Shown piece by piece: positions 40,356 to 50,435 of a DNA stretch of 64,000 bases. Both the position numbers and the translations under genes were made by a program. The stretch spans positions 2,790,001 through 2,854,000 of the forward strand of contig NZ_CP045119.1 of NCBI RefSeq assembly GCF_011492945.1, in the 5' to 3' direction. The stretch comes from Rubrobacter tropicus. Lineage in GTDB: Bacteria > Actinomycetota > Rubrobacteria > Rubrobacterales > Rubrobacteraceae. Below the pieces are notes generated by a model. That model saw only the letters and a program-made list of their open reading frames with translations, had not been told where the DNA came from and did not search any database. The stretch's first letter is position 1; each line of letters opens with the position of its first letter.

Positions 40356-42515
40356 CTAGCGGACGCGTACCACGCCGTGGCGGATGGCGAACACCAGGGC
40401 CTGAAGCCTGGAGTGCACCCCGAGCTTGTTCAGGATGCTCGTCGTGTGGTTCCTCTCCGTCTTGACGCTTATGTGCAGCCGCTCGGCCACCTTCCCGCTG
40501 TCTAGCCCTTCGGCCAGCGCCTGCAGCACCTCCACCTCCCTGGAGGTAAGCCGCCCTATCGCCTGGCGGGCCTCGTGCTCCTCCTCCCTCCGCGAGCCGG
40601 CGAAGCGCAGCAGCTCCACGGCCTCCTGCAGGGGCATCAAGGTCTCTCCTGCCTGAAGGCGCCTGACGGCGCCCACCACCTCGTTCAGGTGGGCCATCTT
40701 GTTCAGGACGCCCGCGGCCCCCGCCTCGACCGCCCTGGCTATCTCCGCGCGGTCGGGGTTCGCGCTCAGGACGATCGCCTGCGCCCCGGGGTTGACTCCC
40801 CTGAGGTCCCGGATCAGATCCCCACCGAAGCCGTCCGGGAGGCCGAGGTCGACGACGGCGACGTCCACCCCTTCCAACATGCCGCGGGCCTCCTCGAGCG
40901 ACCCGGCCTGGGCGGCGACCTCGAAGCCGGCCTCCTGCTCGAAGGCGGCGGCTATGGCCTCGCGGACGGCGGCGTGGTCCTCGACGAGCAGGACGCGAAC
41001 CTCTTCGTCAGGCCCGGCCCGCTCCCCCCTCGGGGCCATCTCGAAGCGCACCGTCGTGCCCTCGCCGGGCGCGCTGTCTACCCTCAGGTCCGCGCCCAGC
41101 AGGCGTGCCCTCTCGCGCATGCCCCTGGTCCCCGTCCCGCCGGGACCGCCCGCCGACGGGTCGAAGCCGCGGCCATCGTCGGAGACCTCGACGGACAGCG
41201 TGTCCCCCGGAGACCACACGGCGACCCGCACGTTGTTCGCCCCCGAGTGGCGCCGGGCGTTGGTCAACGCCTCCCCGATGATGCGCAACAGCTCCGTACC
41301 CGTCTCGCCGAGGGGGCCGGAGAGGAGCCCGTCTCGCACGTCCGTGCTTATGCGGAGGTCCGGGGCCATGGTGCGGTGCAGCTCCACCAACGTATCCAGC
41401 AGGTCGGTGAAGGGCCTTTCCCGCTCCTGGCCGAGGCGCAGATCGTAGACGGCGCCCCTCAGCTGCTCTCCCACCCGCTTTAACGCGGCCGCCAGCCGAC
41501 CCAGGCGTTGGGCCGCCTCCTCCTCGGTGCAGATCGACTGCACGTGCTGGGCCTCGGCCACGGCGTAGGTGAGATCCCCCAGAGCCTCGTCGTGCAGGTC
41601 GCGTGCCACGCGACTGCGCTCGGCCTCCCTGACCCTGTCCAGTTCCTCTTGGGCCTCCTCGCGCTCTACGCGCATGGCGAGGACGTTTGCGACGCCTTGC
41701 AGGAAGTTGGCGTCGTCTTCGGTGAACGCGCGGCGGCCCCCGGTGTGCGCCCCCAGCACCCCGAAAGGCCCGTCCCAGCCGGGGATCGCGACCGTCGCGC
41801 CGCCCACCACCCCGTGCTCGACCAGCAGCGGGGGTCGGCCGAAACGCGTCTCCGTGCTAAGCTCCTCGACTATCACCGGCCCCTCCGAGAGGAGGGTGTA
41901 GCCGGCCTGAGAGCCGAGGTCCGCCCCCTCCGTCGTTCGTCCCACGACGCCCTCGTCCCAGCCCACCCCGGCGCGCACCAGCAGTTCCTCGCCGCCGGGG
42001 AGCAGTTCGACCACCTTCGCGTACTCGACGCCGAGGGCCCGGGCGACGAAGGCCACGGCATCGTCCATCAAGGCCGAGGCGTCGCCGCCGGCCAGGGCCC
42101 TCTTTCCCAGCTCGGCCAGGACGGCTTGCCGGTGGGCGCGTGTCTCCGCCTCCTCCTGGGCCCTCTTGCGCTCGGTGATGTCGCAGGAGTAGATCGACAA
42201 CCCCTCCTCGGAAGGGTAGAGGCGCATCTCGTACCACGGGCCGTCGGGAGACGGGTACTGCTGCTCGAACTCCGTCGCCTTCTGCTCGCGCACGGCTTCG
42301 TGGTACTTGCGGTAGATCGTGGTGCCCACCGCGTCGGGGAACATCTCCCACACGTTCTTGCCCAGGAGATCTTCGCGGGCCAGCTCTTCACCCTTTAGTT
42401 CTCGCAAGGCGAGCAACGCCCGGTCGTTGACGTAGGTGAAGCGCCACCCGCGATCGAAGGCGTGGAAGAGATCGGTGATGCGTTCGAAGACGTCCTCGTA
42501 CCGTCGATCCGGCAT
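40356..42515 (-). CDS. PAS-GAF sensor kinase fused to its own NarL-type response regulator
   Basis: A 719-residue single-chain two-component protein. Order: PAS domain (about 5-125, FDRGWRFTYVNDRAL), GAF domain (about 140-290), HisKA_3 dimerisation helix with the phospho-His in RVARDLHDEALGDLTYAV, ATPase domain (NARRHSGANN, DDGRGFDP, GTGTRGMRERA), receiver domain (VRVLLVEDHAAVREA, phospho-Asp in VAVVDLGLPDG) and a LuxR-type HTH (LTSREVEVLQALAEGLDSGK) at the C-terminus. Such pieces are normally two proteins. ATG 42515 follows a GGAGG site. The protein has no membrane helices, so it senses a cytoplasmic cue; ligand and targets are unknown. Confidence 0.87.
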   Translation of the reverse strand: MPDRRYEDVFERITDLFHAFDRGWRFTYVNDRALLALRELKGEELAREDLLGKNVWEMFPDAVGTTIYRKYHEAVREQKATEFEQQYPSPDGPWYEMRLYPSEEGLSIYSCDITERKRAQEEAETRAHRQAVLAELGKRALAGGDASALMDDAVAFVARALGVEYAKVVELLPGGEELLVRAGVGWDEGVVGRTTEGADLGSQAGYTLLSEGPVIVEELSTETRFGRPPLLVEHGVVGGATVAIPGWDGPFGVLGAHTGGRRAFTEDDANFLQGVANVLAMRVEREEAQEELDRVREAERSRVARDLHDEALGDLTYAVAEAQHVQSICTEEEAAQRLGRLAAALKRVGEQLRGAVYDLRLGQERERPFTDLLDTLVELHRTMAPDLRISTDVRDGLLSGPLGETGTELLRIIGEALTNARRHSGANNVRVAVWSPGDTLSVEVSDDGRGFDPSAGGPGGTGTRGMRERARLLGADLRVDSAPGEGTTVRFEMAPRGERAGPDEEVRVLLVEDHAAVREAIAAAFEQEAGFEVAAQAGSLEEARGMLEGVDVAVVDLGLPDGFGGDLIRDLRGVNPGAQAIVLSANPDRAEIARAVEAGAAGVLNKMAHLNEVVGAVRRLQAGETLMPLQEAVELLRFAGSRREEEHEARQAIGRLTSREVEVLQALAEGLDSGKVAERLHISVKTERNHTTSILNKLGVHSRLQALVFAIRHGVVRVR

Positions 42516-42971
42516 CCGGCAGTACCTCCTCCGCCCGCTTGCGTCAGGACGCGTCGTCCGACGGCGCAGGGCCGTCGTGACATAGGTCATGCTCCTATCC
42601 GCGCAACCCCCGAGCAGTCCAACGATGCAGATGGTTTCGGAATGGCTACACAGATTGGACAGCCGTTTCTGGGGAAGGGTTACGCTCGCCGTCACGAAGG
42701 GCAAAGTCGCGGCGGCTTGGGGCACCCAGTTCGGTCAACAACTAGACCGGTTCGCGGAAGTATCTGGCCCGTTGCGAACAGGTTCCTGGGTTTTCGGGGG
42801 TGGGGGCTCGCCTCCGGTTCCGTGGCGCACCCCCAAGAACCTCGGTGCCTCAAGACCTCACGCACGACGAGGGTCGGTCCTTGTGCAAACCGCCGTAGAG
42901 GGGTACGCGCCTGCTCCCACGGTTCAGTTTCGGGACGCTCGGGGGGACCCCACGTACCGCGTGTTCCGCCG
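42516..42971. other. Intergenic region between trpE and the kinase fusion gene
   Basis: No convincing gene in 456 bases. GGGGGTGGGGG near 42798-42808 and GCACCCCC near 42828 could form a terminator for trpE. The promoter of the kinase gene should lie just upstream of 42515. Confidence 0.4.
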
Positions 42972-44498
42972 TTACAGCCACATGCCGCGGCTTCGGGCGA
43001 CCTCCAGGGCCTGCCGGATCGCGCCGGCCTTGTTGCGTGTCTCCTCGTACTCCGATGATGGGACCGAATCGGCAACGACGCCGCCGCCGGCCTGGAAGTA
43101 GGCAACACCGTCTTTGAGGAGGGCCGTTCTCAGGGTTATGCAGGTGTCGAGGCGGCCGTCGATGCCGTAGTAGCCCGTGGCGCCGGCGTAGGGACCGCGG
43201 CGGGTCGGCTCCAGCTCGTCTATGATCTCCATCGCCCGAACCTTCGGCGCCCCCGAGACGGTCCCCGCGGGGAAGGCAGCCGCCAGGGCGTCCAGCGCCG
43301 TGAGGTCTTTCCTCAAGTTCGCCTCGACGGTCGAGACGATGTGCATGACGTGGGAGTAGCGCTCGACCTCCATGAAGCCCGCGAGCTCCACCGAGCCGAT
43401 CTCACCGACGCGCCCGAGGTCGTTGCGCCCGAGGTCGACGAGCATTACGTGCTCGGCCCTCTCCTTCTCGTCCGCGAGAAGCTCCTCCGCGAGGGCCGCG
43501 TCCTCTTCGGGGGTCCCGCCCCTCCACCGGGTGCCCGCGACGGGCCTGGTCATCACCCGCCGTCCCTCGACCCTCACCAGCGGCTCGGGCGAGGCCCCGA
43601 CGATCGTCAGGTCACCCATCTTCAAATAGGTCATGTACGGGGACGGGTTGACCGTGCGCAGGCCGCGGTACAGGAGCAGGGGGTCGAGGTCCCCGACCTC
43701 GGCCGAGAACCTCTGGGAGGGCACGATCTGGAACGCGTCCCCGGCCCTGATGTACTCCTTGGCCTTACCCACGGCCTCTTCGTAACCCGCCCTGGTGAAG
43801 TTCGAGGACACCTCGATGGAGCCGTCCCCGAAACGCGGCGCCCGGCGGGCGAGCGGCGCCGAGAGCCTTTCGGAGATCCTGCGTATGTCGTCCGCAGCCC
43901 GCCGGTAGGCCGCCGCGAAGCCCTCGCCCTCCACGTCGCGCAGCCCGGCGGCGTCGACCAGGGAGACGACGAGCACCTTGTGCCTGAGGTGGTCGAAGAC
44001 CACGAGCGTGTCCGTGACGGCGAAGAGCGCCTCGGGGACGCCGAGGTCGTCGGGCGGGGCTAGCTCCGCCGGGAGCTTCTCCAGGTAGCGGACGGCGTCG
44101 TAGGAGAAGAAGCCGACGGCGCCGCCGACGAAGGCCGGGAGGTGCGGGAGCGGGGCGACGCTCTTTTTGCCGACGATCTCGGCCAGCCCACGAAACGGGT
44201 CTTTCGCCGGCACCTCCCGCACCCCGTCCGCGTCGACGACCGTGTAGACGCCGTCGCGGTAGGAGAGCGTGCGCTTCGGGTCGAAGCCAAGGAAAGAGTA
44301 GCGTCCGAAACGTTCTGCGGCCTCCGCGCTCTCGAGCAGGAAGACCGTGTCTTCTTCCGCAAAGCGCAGGACGGCCGAGATGGGGGTCTCGAGGTCGCCT
44401 ATGAACTCGGCGTACAGCGGCACGACGTCGTAGGAGCGGGCGAGTTCCCTCGCCTCGCCGATGGATGGCGTGAGGTTCAAGTCAGCCGTGCCGGTCAC
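42972..44498 (-). CDS. trpE: Anthranilate synthase component I
   Basis: A 508-residue chorismate-using enzyme; with TrpG it makes anthranilate. The first domain has [20 protein letters not shown], the feedback-tryptophan region. The catalytic domain holds [52 protein letters not shown] and [20 protein letters not shown]. The GTG at 44498 overlaps the hisIE stop by 17 bases. It is split from trpGDC by 28 kb and joined to his genes, so histidine and tryptophan synthesis share a transcript here. Confidence 0.95.
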   Translation of the reverse strand: MTGTADLNLTPSIGEARELARSYDVVPLYAEFIGDLETPISAVLRFAEEDTVFLLESAEAAERFGRYSFLGFDPKRTLSYRDGVYTVVDADGVREVPAKDPFRGLAEIVGKKSVAPLPHLPAFVGGAVGFFSYDAVRYLEKLPAELAPPDDLGVPEALFAVTDTLVVFDHLRHKVLVVSLVDAAGLRDVEGEGFAAAYRRAADDIRRISERLSAPLARRAPRFGDGSIEVSSNFTRAGYEEAVGKAKEYIRAGDAFQIVPSQRFSAEVGDLDPLLLYRGLRTVNPSPYMTYLKMGDLTIVGASPEPLVRVEGRRVMTRPVAGTRWRGGTPEEDAALAEELLADEKERAEHVMLVDLGRNDLGRVGEIGSVELAGFMEVERYSHVMHIVSTVEANLRKDLTALDALAAAFPAGTVSGAPKVRAMEIIDELEPTRRGPYAGATGYYGIDGRLDTCITLRTALLKDGVAYFQAGGGVVADSVPSSEYEETRNKAGAIRQALEVARSRGMWL

Positions 44499-45120
44499 TC
44501 AGGATCCCCGCCACCTCTTCGATGCCAACGCCCCGTTCTTCAAGCAGGACGAGCAGGTGGTAGACGAGGTCGGCCGTCTCCTCTGCCAGCCTCTCCTCGC
44601 GCAGCGCCGCTATGACGACCTCCACGGCCTCTTCGCCCACCTTCTGGGCCACCCTCTCGGGGCCGCGCCGGATCAGACCTGCCGTGTAAGATCCCTCCGG
44701 CATCTCCCTGTGCCGCTGGGCTATGGTCCCGGCCAGCCTCTCCAGCGTCGCCCCGAAGGCCTCCCCGTCCGCCTTCTTGGTGGCAATGCCGACGCCCTCG
44801 CCGGCCAGGGTGGTGAAGAAGCAGGTCCCGGCGCCCGTGTGGCAGGCGGGCCCCCGCGGCTCCACCTTGTAGAGCAGCGCGTCCCCGTCGCAGTCCAGGC
44901 GCACCTCGACCACGCTTTGCGTGTTGCCGCTCGTCTCCCCCTTGCGCCAGAGCTCCGCGCGCGAGCGCGAGTAGTAGTGGGCCTCCCCGGTCGCGAGCGT
45001 CTTCTCGACGGCCTCGCTGTTCGCGTAGGCGAGCGTCAGGACCTCGCCGGTGTTCGTGTCTTGGGCGACGACCGGCACCAGGCCGCTGGCATCGAAGCGG
45101 ACGTGCTCGACGGCCGTCAC
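44482..45120 (-). CDS. hisIE: Bifunctional phosphoribosyl-AMP cyclohydrolase / phosphoribosyl-ATP pyrophosphatase
   Basis: A 212-residue fusion. Residues 1-115 are HisI ([51 protein letters not shown] with zinc Cys), residues 125-210 HisE ([33 protein letters not shown]). It carries out steps 2 and 3 of histidine synthesis. The fused order HisI-HisE is the usual one. Its start overlaps the isochorismatase-like stop by four bases. Confidence 0.94.
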   Translation of the reverse strand: MTAVEHVRFDASGLVPVVAQDTNTGEVLTLAYANSEAVEKTLATGEAHYYSRSRAELWRKGETSGNTQSVVEVRLDCDGDALLYKVEPRGPACHTGAGTCFFTTLAGEGVGIATKKADGEAFGATLERLAGTIAQRHREMPEGSYTAGLIRRGPERVAQKVGEEAVEVVIAALREERLAEETADLVYHLLVLLEERGVGIEEVAGILSDRHG

Positions 45121-45668
45121 GCTTCGACCGGCTCTCTGAAGGAGATCTCCCCCGACGGGACGACCTCGGCGAAGCCGTTGCCCATCACCTCGTTGTGGTG
45201 GGCGACGATCTGGCCCGCCGAGAGGGCGGCGTCGTCCCAGGTGCCGTGCGCGTCGGCGGCGAGCGTGACGTCGTAGCCCAGGCTGAAGGCCCGCCGGCAG
45301 GTCGTGTCCACGCAGTACTCGGTCTGCATTCCGGCCAGGATCAGGCGTCCTATCCCCCTGGACTCGAGCTCTTCCCGGAGCGTGGTGTTCAAAAACGAGT
45401 CCGGCGTCTCCTTCTCGACCACCAACTCCCCGTCCAGCGGCGCGACCCGCGGGTGTATCCGCCAGCCGTCCGTGCCCTTCTCCAGCGGGTGTCCGGGGCC
45501 GCCCGCGTGCTGGACGTGGACCACCGTTACGTCCGCGCCGCGCGCTCTCTCGATCAGGCCCTCGATACTTTGAAGCAGGCGTTCGCCGTCCGGGACCGGC
45601 GGAACGCCTGGGGTCTCGAACATCCCGAGTTGCGTGTCTATGACGACGAGGGCCAGGTTTCTAGCCAC
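45117..45668 (-). CDS. Isochorismatase-family cysteine hydrolase inside the his/trp operon
   Basis: A 183-residue hydrolase. [14 protein letters not shown] gives the catalytic Asp, [20 protein letters not shown] the Lys, and [19 protein letters not shown] the catalytic Cys. Members cleave amides such as nicotinamide, ureidoacrylate or N-carbamoylsarcosine, and true isochorismatases lack the Cys, so this is an amidase type. It overlaps hisF by eight bases and hisIE by four; its place between them suggests removal of a by-product, but this is inference. Confidence 0.85.
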   Translation of the reverse strand: MARNLALVVIDTQLGMFETPGVPPVPDGERLLQSIEGLIERARGADVTVVHVQHAGGPGHPLEKGTDGWRIHPRVAPLDGELVVEKETPDSFLNTTLREELESRGIGRLILAGMQTEYCVDTTCRRAFSLGYDVTLAADAHGTWDDAALSAGQIVAHHNEVMGNGFAEVVPSGEISFREPVEA

Positions 45669-46446
45669 TTTGCACCTCCGCTTCCGTCCGGCGGACCGGT
45701 ATCCCCGACCGCTCCATCTCCTCCTTGACCTGCGCGATGCTGTACTCCCCGAAGTGGAAGATGCTGGCGGCCAGAACGGCCCCAGCGCCCGCCCTCACCG
45801 CCGAGATCATGTGCTCCGGTCCCCCCGCCCCGCCCGAGGCGACTATCGGGACGCTGGTCTTTTCGGCCACGGACGAGATCAGATCCAGGTCGTACCCGCT
45901 CTCGGTCCCGTCGGCGTCCATGCTGTTGAGCACGAACTCCCCGGCCCCCCGCCTCTCCCCCTCTACGAGCCACCCGATAGCGTCCATCCCCGTGTTGAGC
46001 CGCCCGCCGTTGAGGTAGACCTCCCATCCGGGCCCCTCCTCCTTGCGCTTGACGTCCACGCTCAGGACCACGCACTGGGCGCCGAACCGCTCGGCGCCCG
46101 CGTCTATGAGCCCGGGGTCCCGCACCGCGGCGCTGTTGACGGAGACCTTGTCCGCACCAGCCCGCAGCATGGCCCGCATGTCGTCCGCGGTCCTGACGCC
46201 GCCCCCTATCGTGTAAGGAACAAAGACCTCCTCGGCGGCGGCCCTGGCGAGGGCAGACGCGGTCTCCCGCCGCTCGTGGGAGGCGGTGATGTCGTAGAAG
46301 ACGATCTCATCAGCCCCCTCCCTGTCATACAACGCCGCAAGCTCGACCGGGTCCCCCGCGTCCCTCAGGTTCTTGAAGTTCGTCCCCTTGACCACCCGGC
46401 CGCCATCCACGTCAAGACAAGGAATGATCCGCACCTTCAGCCCCAA
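45661..46446 (-). CDS. hisF: Imidazole glycerol phosphate synthase, cyclase subunit
   Basis: A 261-residue TIM barrel. [19 protein letters not shown] opens with the catalytic Asp11 equivalent, [20 protein letters not shown] and [13 protein letters not shown] follow (catalytic Asp130 region in VSVDV), and [14 protein letters not shown] ends the phosphate site. With HisH (not in the window) it makes imidazole glycerol phosphate and AICAR. First gene of hisF-isochorismatase-hisIE-trpE. Confidence 0.95.
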   Translation of the reverse strand: MGLKVRIIPCLDVDGGRVVKGTNFKNLRDAGDPVELAALYDREGADEIVFYDITASHERRETASALARAAAEEVFVPYTIGGGVRTADDMRAMLRAGADKVSVNSAAVRDPGLIDAGAERFGAQCVVLSVDVKRKEEGPGWEVYLNGGRLNTGMDAIGWLVEGERRGAGEFVLNSMDADGTESGYDLDLISSVAEKTSVPIVASGGAGGPEHMISAVRAGAGAVLAASIFHFGEYSIAQVKEEMERSGIPVRRTEAEVQSG

Positions 46447-46608
46447 GACACCACCTTTACAAACGCTATATCTACTTTACGTCTTACATTTAGAGGTTAA
46501 GGTACTCCCACGCGACTTGCCAACACCGCGCGCCAGCCCCGCCAACCACCCAAAAGCTGAAAGGCGCGAAGCGCCGGGCTGAAAGCGCAGGCGAAGCCAG
46601 AGCGTGCC

Positions 46609-46629
46609 GCGGTTCGCTTTGCGAACCGC
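46609..46629. terminator. Hairpin at the end of the DUF429 gene
   Basis: GCGGTTCGC and GCGAACCGC form a perfect 9-base stem with the loop TTT, ending on the stop codon of the minus-strand gene. CTGAAAG pieces just before it (46557-46586) resemble family A. Confidence 0.55.
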
Positions 46630-47480
46630 TAAACGTACGGCACCCCGGAGGCGCGCGCCTCCTCCGCTATGCGGTCGCGCAGGGCCCCCTTCGCCGGCAG
46701 GAGGACGGAGCCCTCGGTCCCCGTCCCCACGACCATCGAGCCGTCCCGACCACGCCAGTGGCGGTGGACCGTGTAGGCCGCCAGGGTACCCTCGACGAGC
46801 GACAGGATGCGGTCGAGCTCGGCGTGGGACATCGAGGCCGACACCTCGAGCTTGGAGACGTCTATGTTCTCCTCGGCTGAGAGGTCCGCCGACAGGTTAC
46901 CCGTTCGGAGGCGCAGGCCGGGCGTATCCCAGAGGACCTCGATGGCGCCCCGGATCGCCGCCGCCCGCCCTTCCTTGTTGCCCTTGCGAAGCTTCGGGTC
47001 GGCCATACCCCGCAAGACGGTTCCGGGGTCCCCGTCCTCTCCCGCGCGCTCCAGCGAGAGAACCTTCAGCGTGGCGGCCGAGTCGACCTCGACGACCACC
47101 CTCTGGCCCCTCTCCCTCGGGAACGGGTAGTCGGTGTACTCCATGCCGATCTTCTCCAGCTCCTCGAGAAGGTCCTCGGAGAGCGGAGAACCGCCGAACA
47201 TCTTGCGGCTTGCAGAGTAGGCGGGAAGGGCGACCTTGGATAGTATGCGTTCGATCCTGCGGGTCCCCCGCTCGTTGGGCACGGCGAGCGGCGCGTCGAC
47301 GCCGACGATCACGCCGCGCCGCTCCTCCCCGTAGGCTTCGATGGCCCCGCGCAACTCCTCGGTGCTCCCCGCGAAGGTGTTCGCGATGATGCTCCCCCGC
47401 TCGTCCATTACCACCAGGCACGAGTCTTTCTCCCCGGCCTCGCCGGGCCTCCACGCAAGCGCGCATCCAACGAACCTCAA
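46629..47480 (-). CDS. DUF429 family protein (predicted RNase H-like fold)
   Basis: A 283-residue protein. VGCALAWRPGEAGEKDSCLV, GVIVGVDAPLAVPNERGTR and YPFPRERGQRVVVEVDSAATL give the acidic pattern of DUF429, thought to be a nuclease-like fold. HPA-type end: NIDVSKLEVSASMSHAELDR, AAYTVHRHWRGRDG. No role is known. It overlaps glmM by four bases, hence the same transcript as cell-wall precursor synthesis. Confidence 0.78.
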   Translation of the reverse strand: MRFVGCALAWRPGEAGEKDSCLVVMDERGSIIANTFAGSTEELRGAIEAYGEERRGVIVGVDAPLAVPNERGTRRIERILSKVALPAYSASRKMFGGSPLSEDLLEELEKIGMEYTDYPFPRERGQRVVVEVDSAATLKVLSLERAGEDGDPGTVLRGMADPKLRKGNKEGRAAAIRGAIEVLWDTPGLRLRTGNLSADLSAEENIDVSKLEVSASMSHAELDRILSLVEGTLAAYTVHRHWRGRDGSMVVGTGTEGSVLLPAKGALRDRIAEEARASGVPYV

Positions 47481-48805
47481 ACTTCCTCCCTCCCGGCCGC
47501 CTCGACGACCCGCGCGACCTCCGCGCAGACCTCCCGGCAGACCGCCTCGTCCTCGTGCTCGACCATTACCCTCACCACGGGCTCCGTACCGCTCGGCCTT
47601 AGCAGGATACGCCCCCCGTCACCCAAGGTCTTCTCCGCCCCCGCAACGGCCCCCTCGACGACGTCGAGCGCGGCGACGGCCTTCGCCGATGCGGCCCCGC
47701 CCACGGCGACGTTTATGAGCTTCTGGGGGTATACGTCCATCACGCTGGCAAGCTCGGAGAGCGGCTTCCCGCTCCGGACCATCACGTCGAGAAGCGCGAG
47801 CGCCGTCACGAGCCCGTCGCCCGTCGTCGCGTGCTCCGAGAGGATGACGTGCCCGGACTGCTCCCCGCCGACGGAAGCGCCGATGCGCAGCATCTCCCCG
47901 GCGACGTGCCTGTCCCCGACGGGCGTAACCAGATAGGGGACTCCCATCGCGTCCATCGCCTTGAAGAAGCCGAGGTTGCTCATCACGGTGACGACTACCC
48001 CGCCGCCGAGGGCCCCCCGCTCCTGAAGATCTCGGGCGAGGATGGCTATTATCTTGTCCCCGTCGACGACGTCGCCCCGCTCGTCCACGGCAAGCACCCT
48101 GTCCGCGTCCCCGTCGAACGCGAACGCGACGTCGTGGCCCGAAGCATCCAGTTCCCCAACGTGCGTCGACCCGCATCCCTCGTTTATGTTCGTGCCCGTC
48201 GGCTCCGCCCCGACGACCGACAGCTCGGCCCCGATCCGGCCGAATGCCTCGGGCGCAGCCCTGTATGCCGCGCCGTTCGCGCAGTCGAGCAGGACCTTCA
48301 CGCCCCGGGCGTCCGGGCTCAACAGCTTAAGCGCCCCGTCCACGTACAGGCCCGCCCCCTCGTCGAGGGTCTCGACCGCGCCGACGCCGTCGCCCGTAGG
48401 ACGCGGGAAGTCTGTCCCGGTCAGCTCCTCGATCTCGCGCTCCCGCCCGAGCGGCAGCTTCCTACCTTCGCCCGAGAAGAACTTGATGCCGTTGTCCGGG
48501 TAGGGGTTGTGCGACGCGCTGACCACGGCCGCGGCGGTGGCACCCAGCCGCGGCGCGAGGGCGGCGACGCCCGGCGTCGGGATGACGCCGAGGTCGACCA
48601 CGCCGGCCCCGCCCGCCGAGAGGCCGGCTACCAGGGCGCCGGAGAGCATCCCGCCGGAGATGCGGGTGTCCCGCCCGACGACTATCCTGCCGCCGAAGGC
48701 GCGGGCCGCCGCGAGGCCGAGGCGCGTGGCGTCTTCGGGCGTGAGGTCCCTGTTCGCGACCCCGCGCACCCCGTCGGTGCCGAAACTGATGGTTTTTTCT
48801 TTCAG
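47477..48805 (-). CDS. glmM: Phosphoglucosamine mutase, apparent CTG start
   Basis: A 442-residue enzyme that converts glucosamine-6-phosphate to glucosamine-1-phosphate for peptidoglycan. FGTDGVRGVANRDLTPEDA, the catalytic Ser in AAVVSASHNPYPDNGIKFFS, the metal loop AFAFDGDADR-like VAFAFDGDADRVLAVD and GEQSGHVILSEHATTGDG are standard. The expected N-terminus begins with a CTG codon at 48805 (KEKTISF follows) after a GGAGG site, overlapping the upstream GNAT stop by two bases. No ATG, GTG or TTG fits; the alternative is a longer low-quality frame. Confidence 0.9.
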   Translation of the reverse strand: MKEKTISFGTDGVRGVANRDLTPEDATRLGLAAARAFGGRIVVGRDTRISGGMLSGALVAGLSAGGAGVVDLGVIPTPGVAALAPRLGATAAAVVSASHNPYPDNGIKFFSGEGRKLPLGREREIEELTGTDFPRPTGDGVGAVETLDEGAGLYVDGALKLLSPDARGVKVLLDCANGAAYRAAPEAFGRIGAELSVVGAEPTGTNINEGCGSTHVGELDASGHDVAFAFDGDADRVLAVDERGDVVDGDKIIAILARDLQERGALGGGVVVTVMSNLGFFKAMDAMGVPYLVTPVGDRHVAGEMLRIGASVGGEQSGHVILSEHATTGDGLVTALALLDVMVRSGKPLSELASVMDVYPQKLINVAVGGAASAKAVAALDVVEGAVAGAEKTLGDGGRILLRPSGTEPVVRVMVEHEDEAVCREVCAEVARVVEAAGREEV

Positions 48806-49218
48806 CTTTCCTCCTCCCTGCCCGCGTAGACCCTGAACCCGGCCTGCTCCCTGTGCCGCAGAGACCTGTAGAAGCCCAGGCTCTCGTCCGACGCTATAAG
48901 GTCCATGCGCTCCGCCCCGGTTCTGGCGAAAGCCTCTCGCACGAGCCCACGTCCGATACCCCTGCGACGCCACTTCTCGTCCACCGCGAGCAGGCCCAGA
49001 TGGGCCTGGAACACGCCGTCGCCGAAGACCTGGGCGAACCCGACGACCTCGGCGGCATCACGCGCCACGGCGACAACCGCCGTCACCCCGGGCGCGGTGA
49101 GGGACCGCCGGGTGAGGTCAGGGTCGTAGCGGAAGTTATCCCACCCGAGCGAGCGGCAGATCCCGGTCACCCCGGAGAGGTGCGGGCCCGCGTCGAACGC
49201 TTCGTAGGTTATCGTCAC
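48802..49218 (-). CDS. GNAT-family acetyltransferase
   Basis: A 138-residue acetyltransferase. VVGFAQVFGDGVFQAHLGLL is the central strand, DEKWRRRGIGRGLVREAF the acetyl-CoA loop (R-x-x-G-x-G/A), and ASDESLGFYRSLRHREQAGF the end. The GTG at 49218 has a GGAG site; a GTG at 49239 is possible. Its stop is shared with the glmM start, so the two are coupled. The substrate is unknown. Confidence 0.82.
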   Translation of the reverse strand: MTITYEAFDAGPHLSGVTGICRSLGWDNFRYDPDLTRRSLTAPGVTAVVAVARDAAEVVGFAQVFGDGVFQAHLGLLAVDEKWRRRGIGRGLVREAFARTGAERMDLIASDESLGFYRSLRHREQAGFRVYAGREEES

Positions 49219-49317
49219 GCTCTTCTCCTGGGACCGCACACCGGCCTCCTCTCGAACGCGAGACGGGTCCCCTTCGCAACGCGAAAGGAACCCGCCGGTG
49301 ACCCGCCCCGCTTGGCG

Positions 49318-49710
<393 letters not shown>

Positions 49711-50142
49711 TTATCCCACCTCGAGCGTCTGCGGGTCCTGGGCACCGTGGGGATGCTCGGGACCGGCGTAGAGTTTCAACTTCTTGAACTGCTGGCGGGA
49801 GAGCCGGCTCTTCGGCATCATCCCGTAGACGGCCTTGCGCAACACCTCCGTCGGCTTGCGAGAGAGCATCTGCTCGTAGGAGGTCTCCTTCATCCCGCCC
49901 GGGTACCCCGAGTGGCGCCGGTAGACCTTCTGCTCGGCCTTCCTGCCCGTGACCACCACCTTCTCGGCGTTCACCACGACCACGAAGTCGCCGACGTCCA
50001 CGTGCGGCGTGTACTGCGCCTTGTGCTTGCCGCGCAACACCCGCGCGATCTCGGTCGAAAGCCGCCCGAGGGTCTTGCCCTCTGCGTCAACGACGTACCA
50101 CTTCCGCTCGACCTCGAGGGGCCGCGCCATGAAACTCTTCAT
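49711..50142 (-). CDS. rplM: Ribosomal protein L13
   Basis: A 143-residue L13: [38 protein letters not shown] and [17 protein letters not shown]. Two adjacent ATG codons (50145 and 50142) follow GGAGG; the second gives workable spacing and the usual MKSF start. First gene of rplM-rpsI, with a promoter-like pair upstream. Confidence 0.96.
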   Translation of the reverse strand: MKSFMARPLEVERKWYVVDAEGKTLGRLSTEIARVLRGKHKAQYTPHVDVGDFVVVVNAEKVVVTGRKAEQKVYRRHSGYPGGMKETSYEQMLSRKPTEVLRKAVYGMMPKSRLSRQQFKKLKLYAGPEHPHGAQDPQTLEVG

Positions 50143-50196
50143 CATCCTCCGGAGGTTTTACGAACTACCCTATAAATAGGCCTCTGATCGGATCAA

Positions 50197-50225
50197 ATAG
50201 TAGCATACATCGAGAATAAGCCCAA
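50197..50225 (-). promoter_or_regulatory. Promoter-like pair before rplM
   Basis: On the minus strand TTGGGC (50225-50220), a 17-base spacer and TACTAT (50202-50197) lie in the only A+T-rich stretch nearby, about 55 bases before the rplM start. Confidence 0.4.
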
Positions 50226-50300
50226 TCGCCGCCCGTGTTGCCCCCGCGCCGCTCGCCGGGCACGGCGGTCGACGCCGAGGTTGAGACACAGGAGGTTTCA

Positions 50301-50427
50301 GGCCTCAGGTTTCAGGGGTGGTGGGCAAGGACCCTAACGGTTGCCTCGTTCCGCACTATTCCGTCCCCGATCGTGGGCGGCGCCCCCCGGCTCCGGTCCG
50401 CGTACCGCACCCCTGAAACCTGAGGCC
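50301..50427. repeat. 127-base element with perfect 20-base inverted ends
   Basis: GGCCTCAGGTTTCAGGGGTG at 50301-50320 and its exact complement at 50408-50427 flank 87 unrelated bases. The match continues imperfectly outward (AGGTTTCA against AGGCATCA). It ends nine bases before the Fur-type gene stop. No reading frame, no transposase. It resembles a miniature inverted-repeat element or a structured 3' end. Confidence 0.6.
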
Positions 50428-50435
50428 TGATGCCT

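Noticed and set aside
46447-46628. Riboswitch or attenuator before hisF
   Set aside because: No leader peptide rich in His or Trp and no known riboswitch core; the region has only short dyads.
50301-50427. Insertion sequence
   Set aside because: Inverted ends are present, but no transposase frame and no target duplication can be seen; kept as a repeat only.
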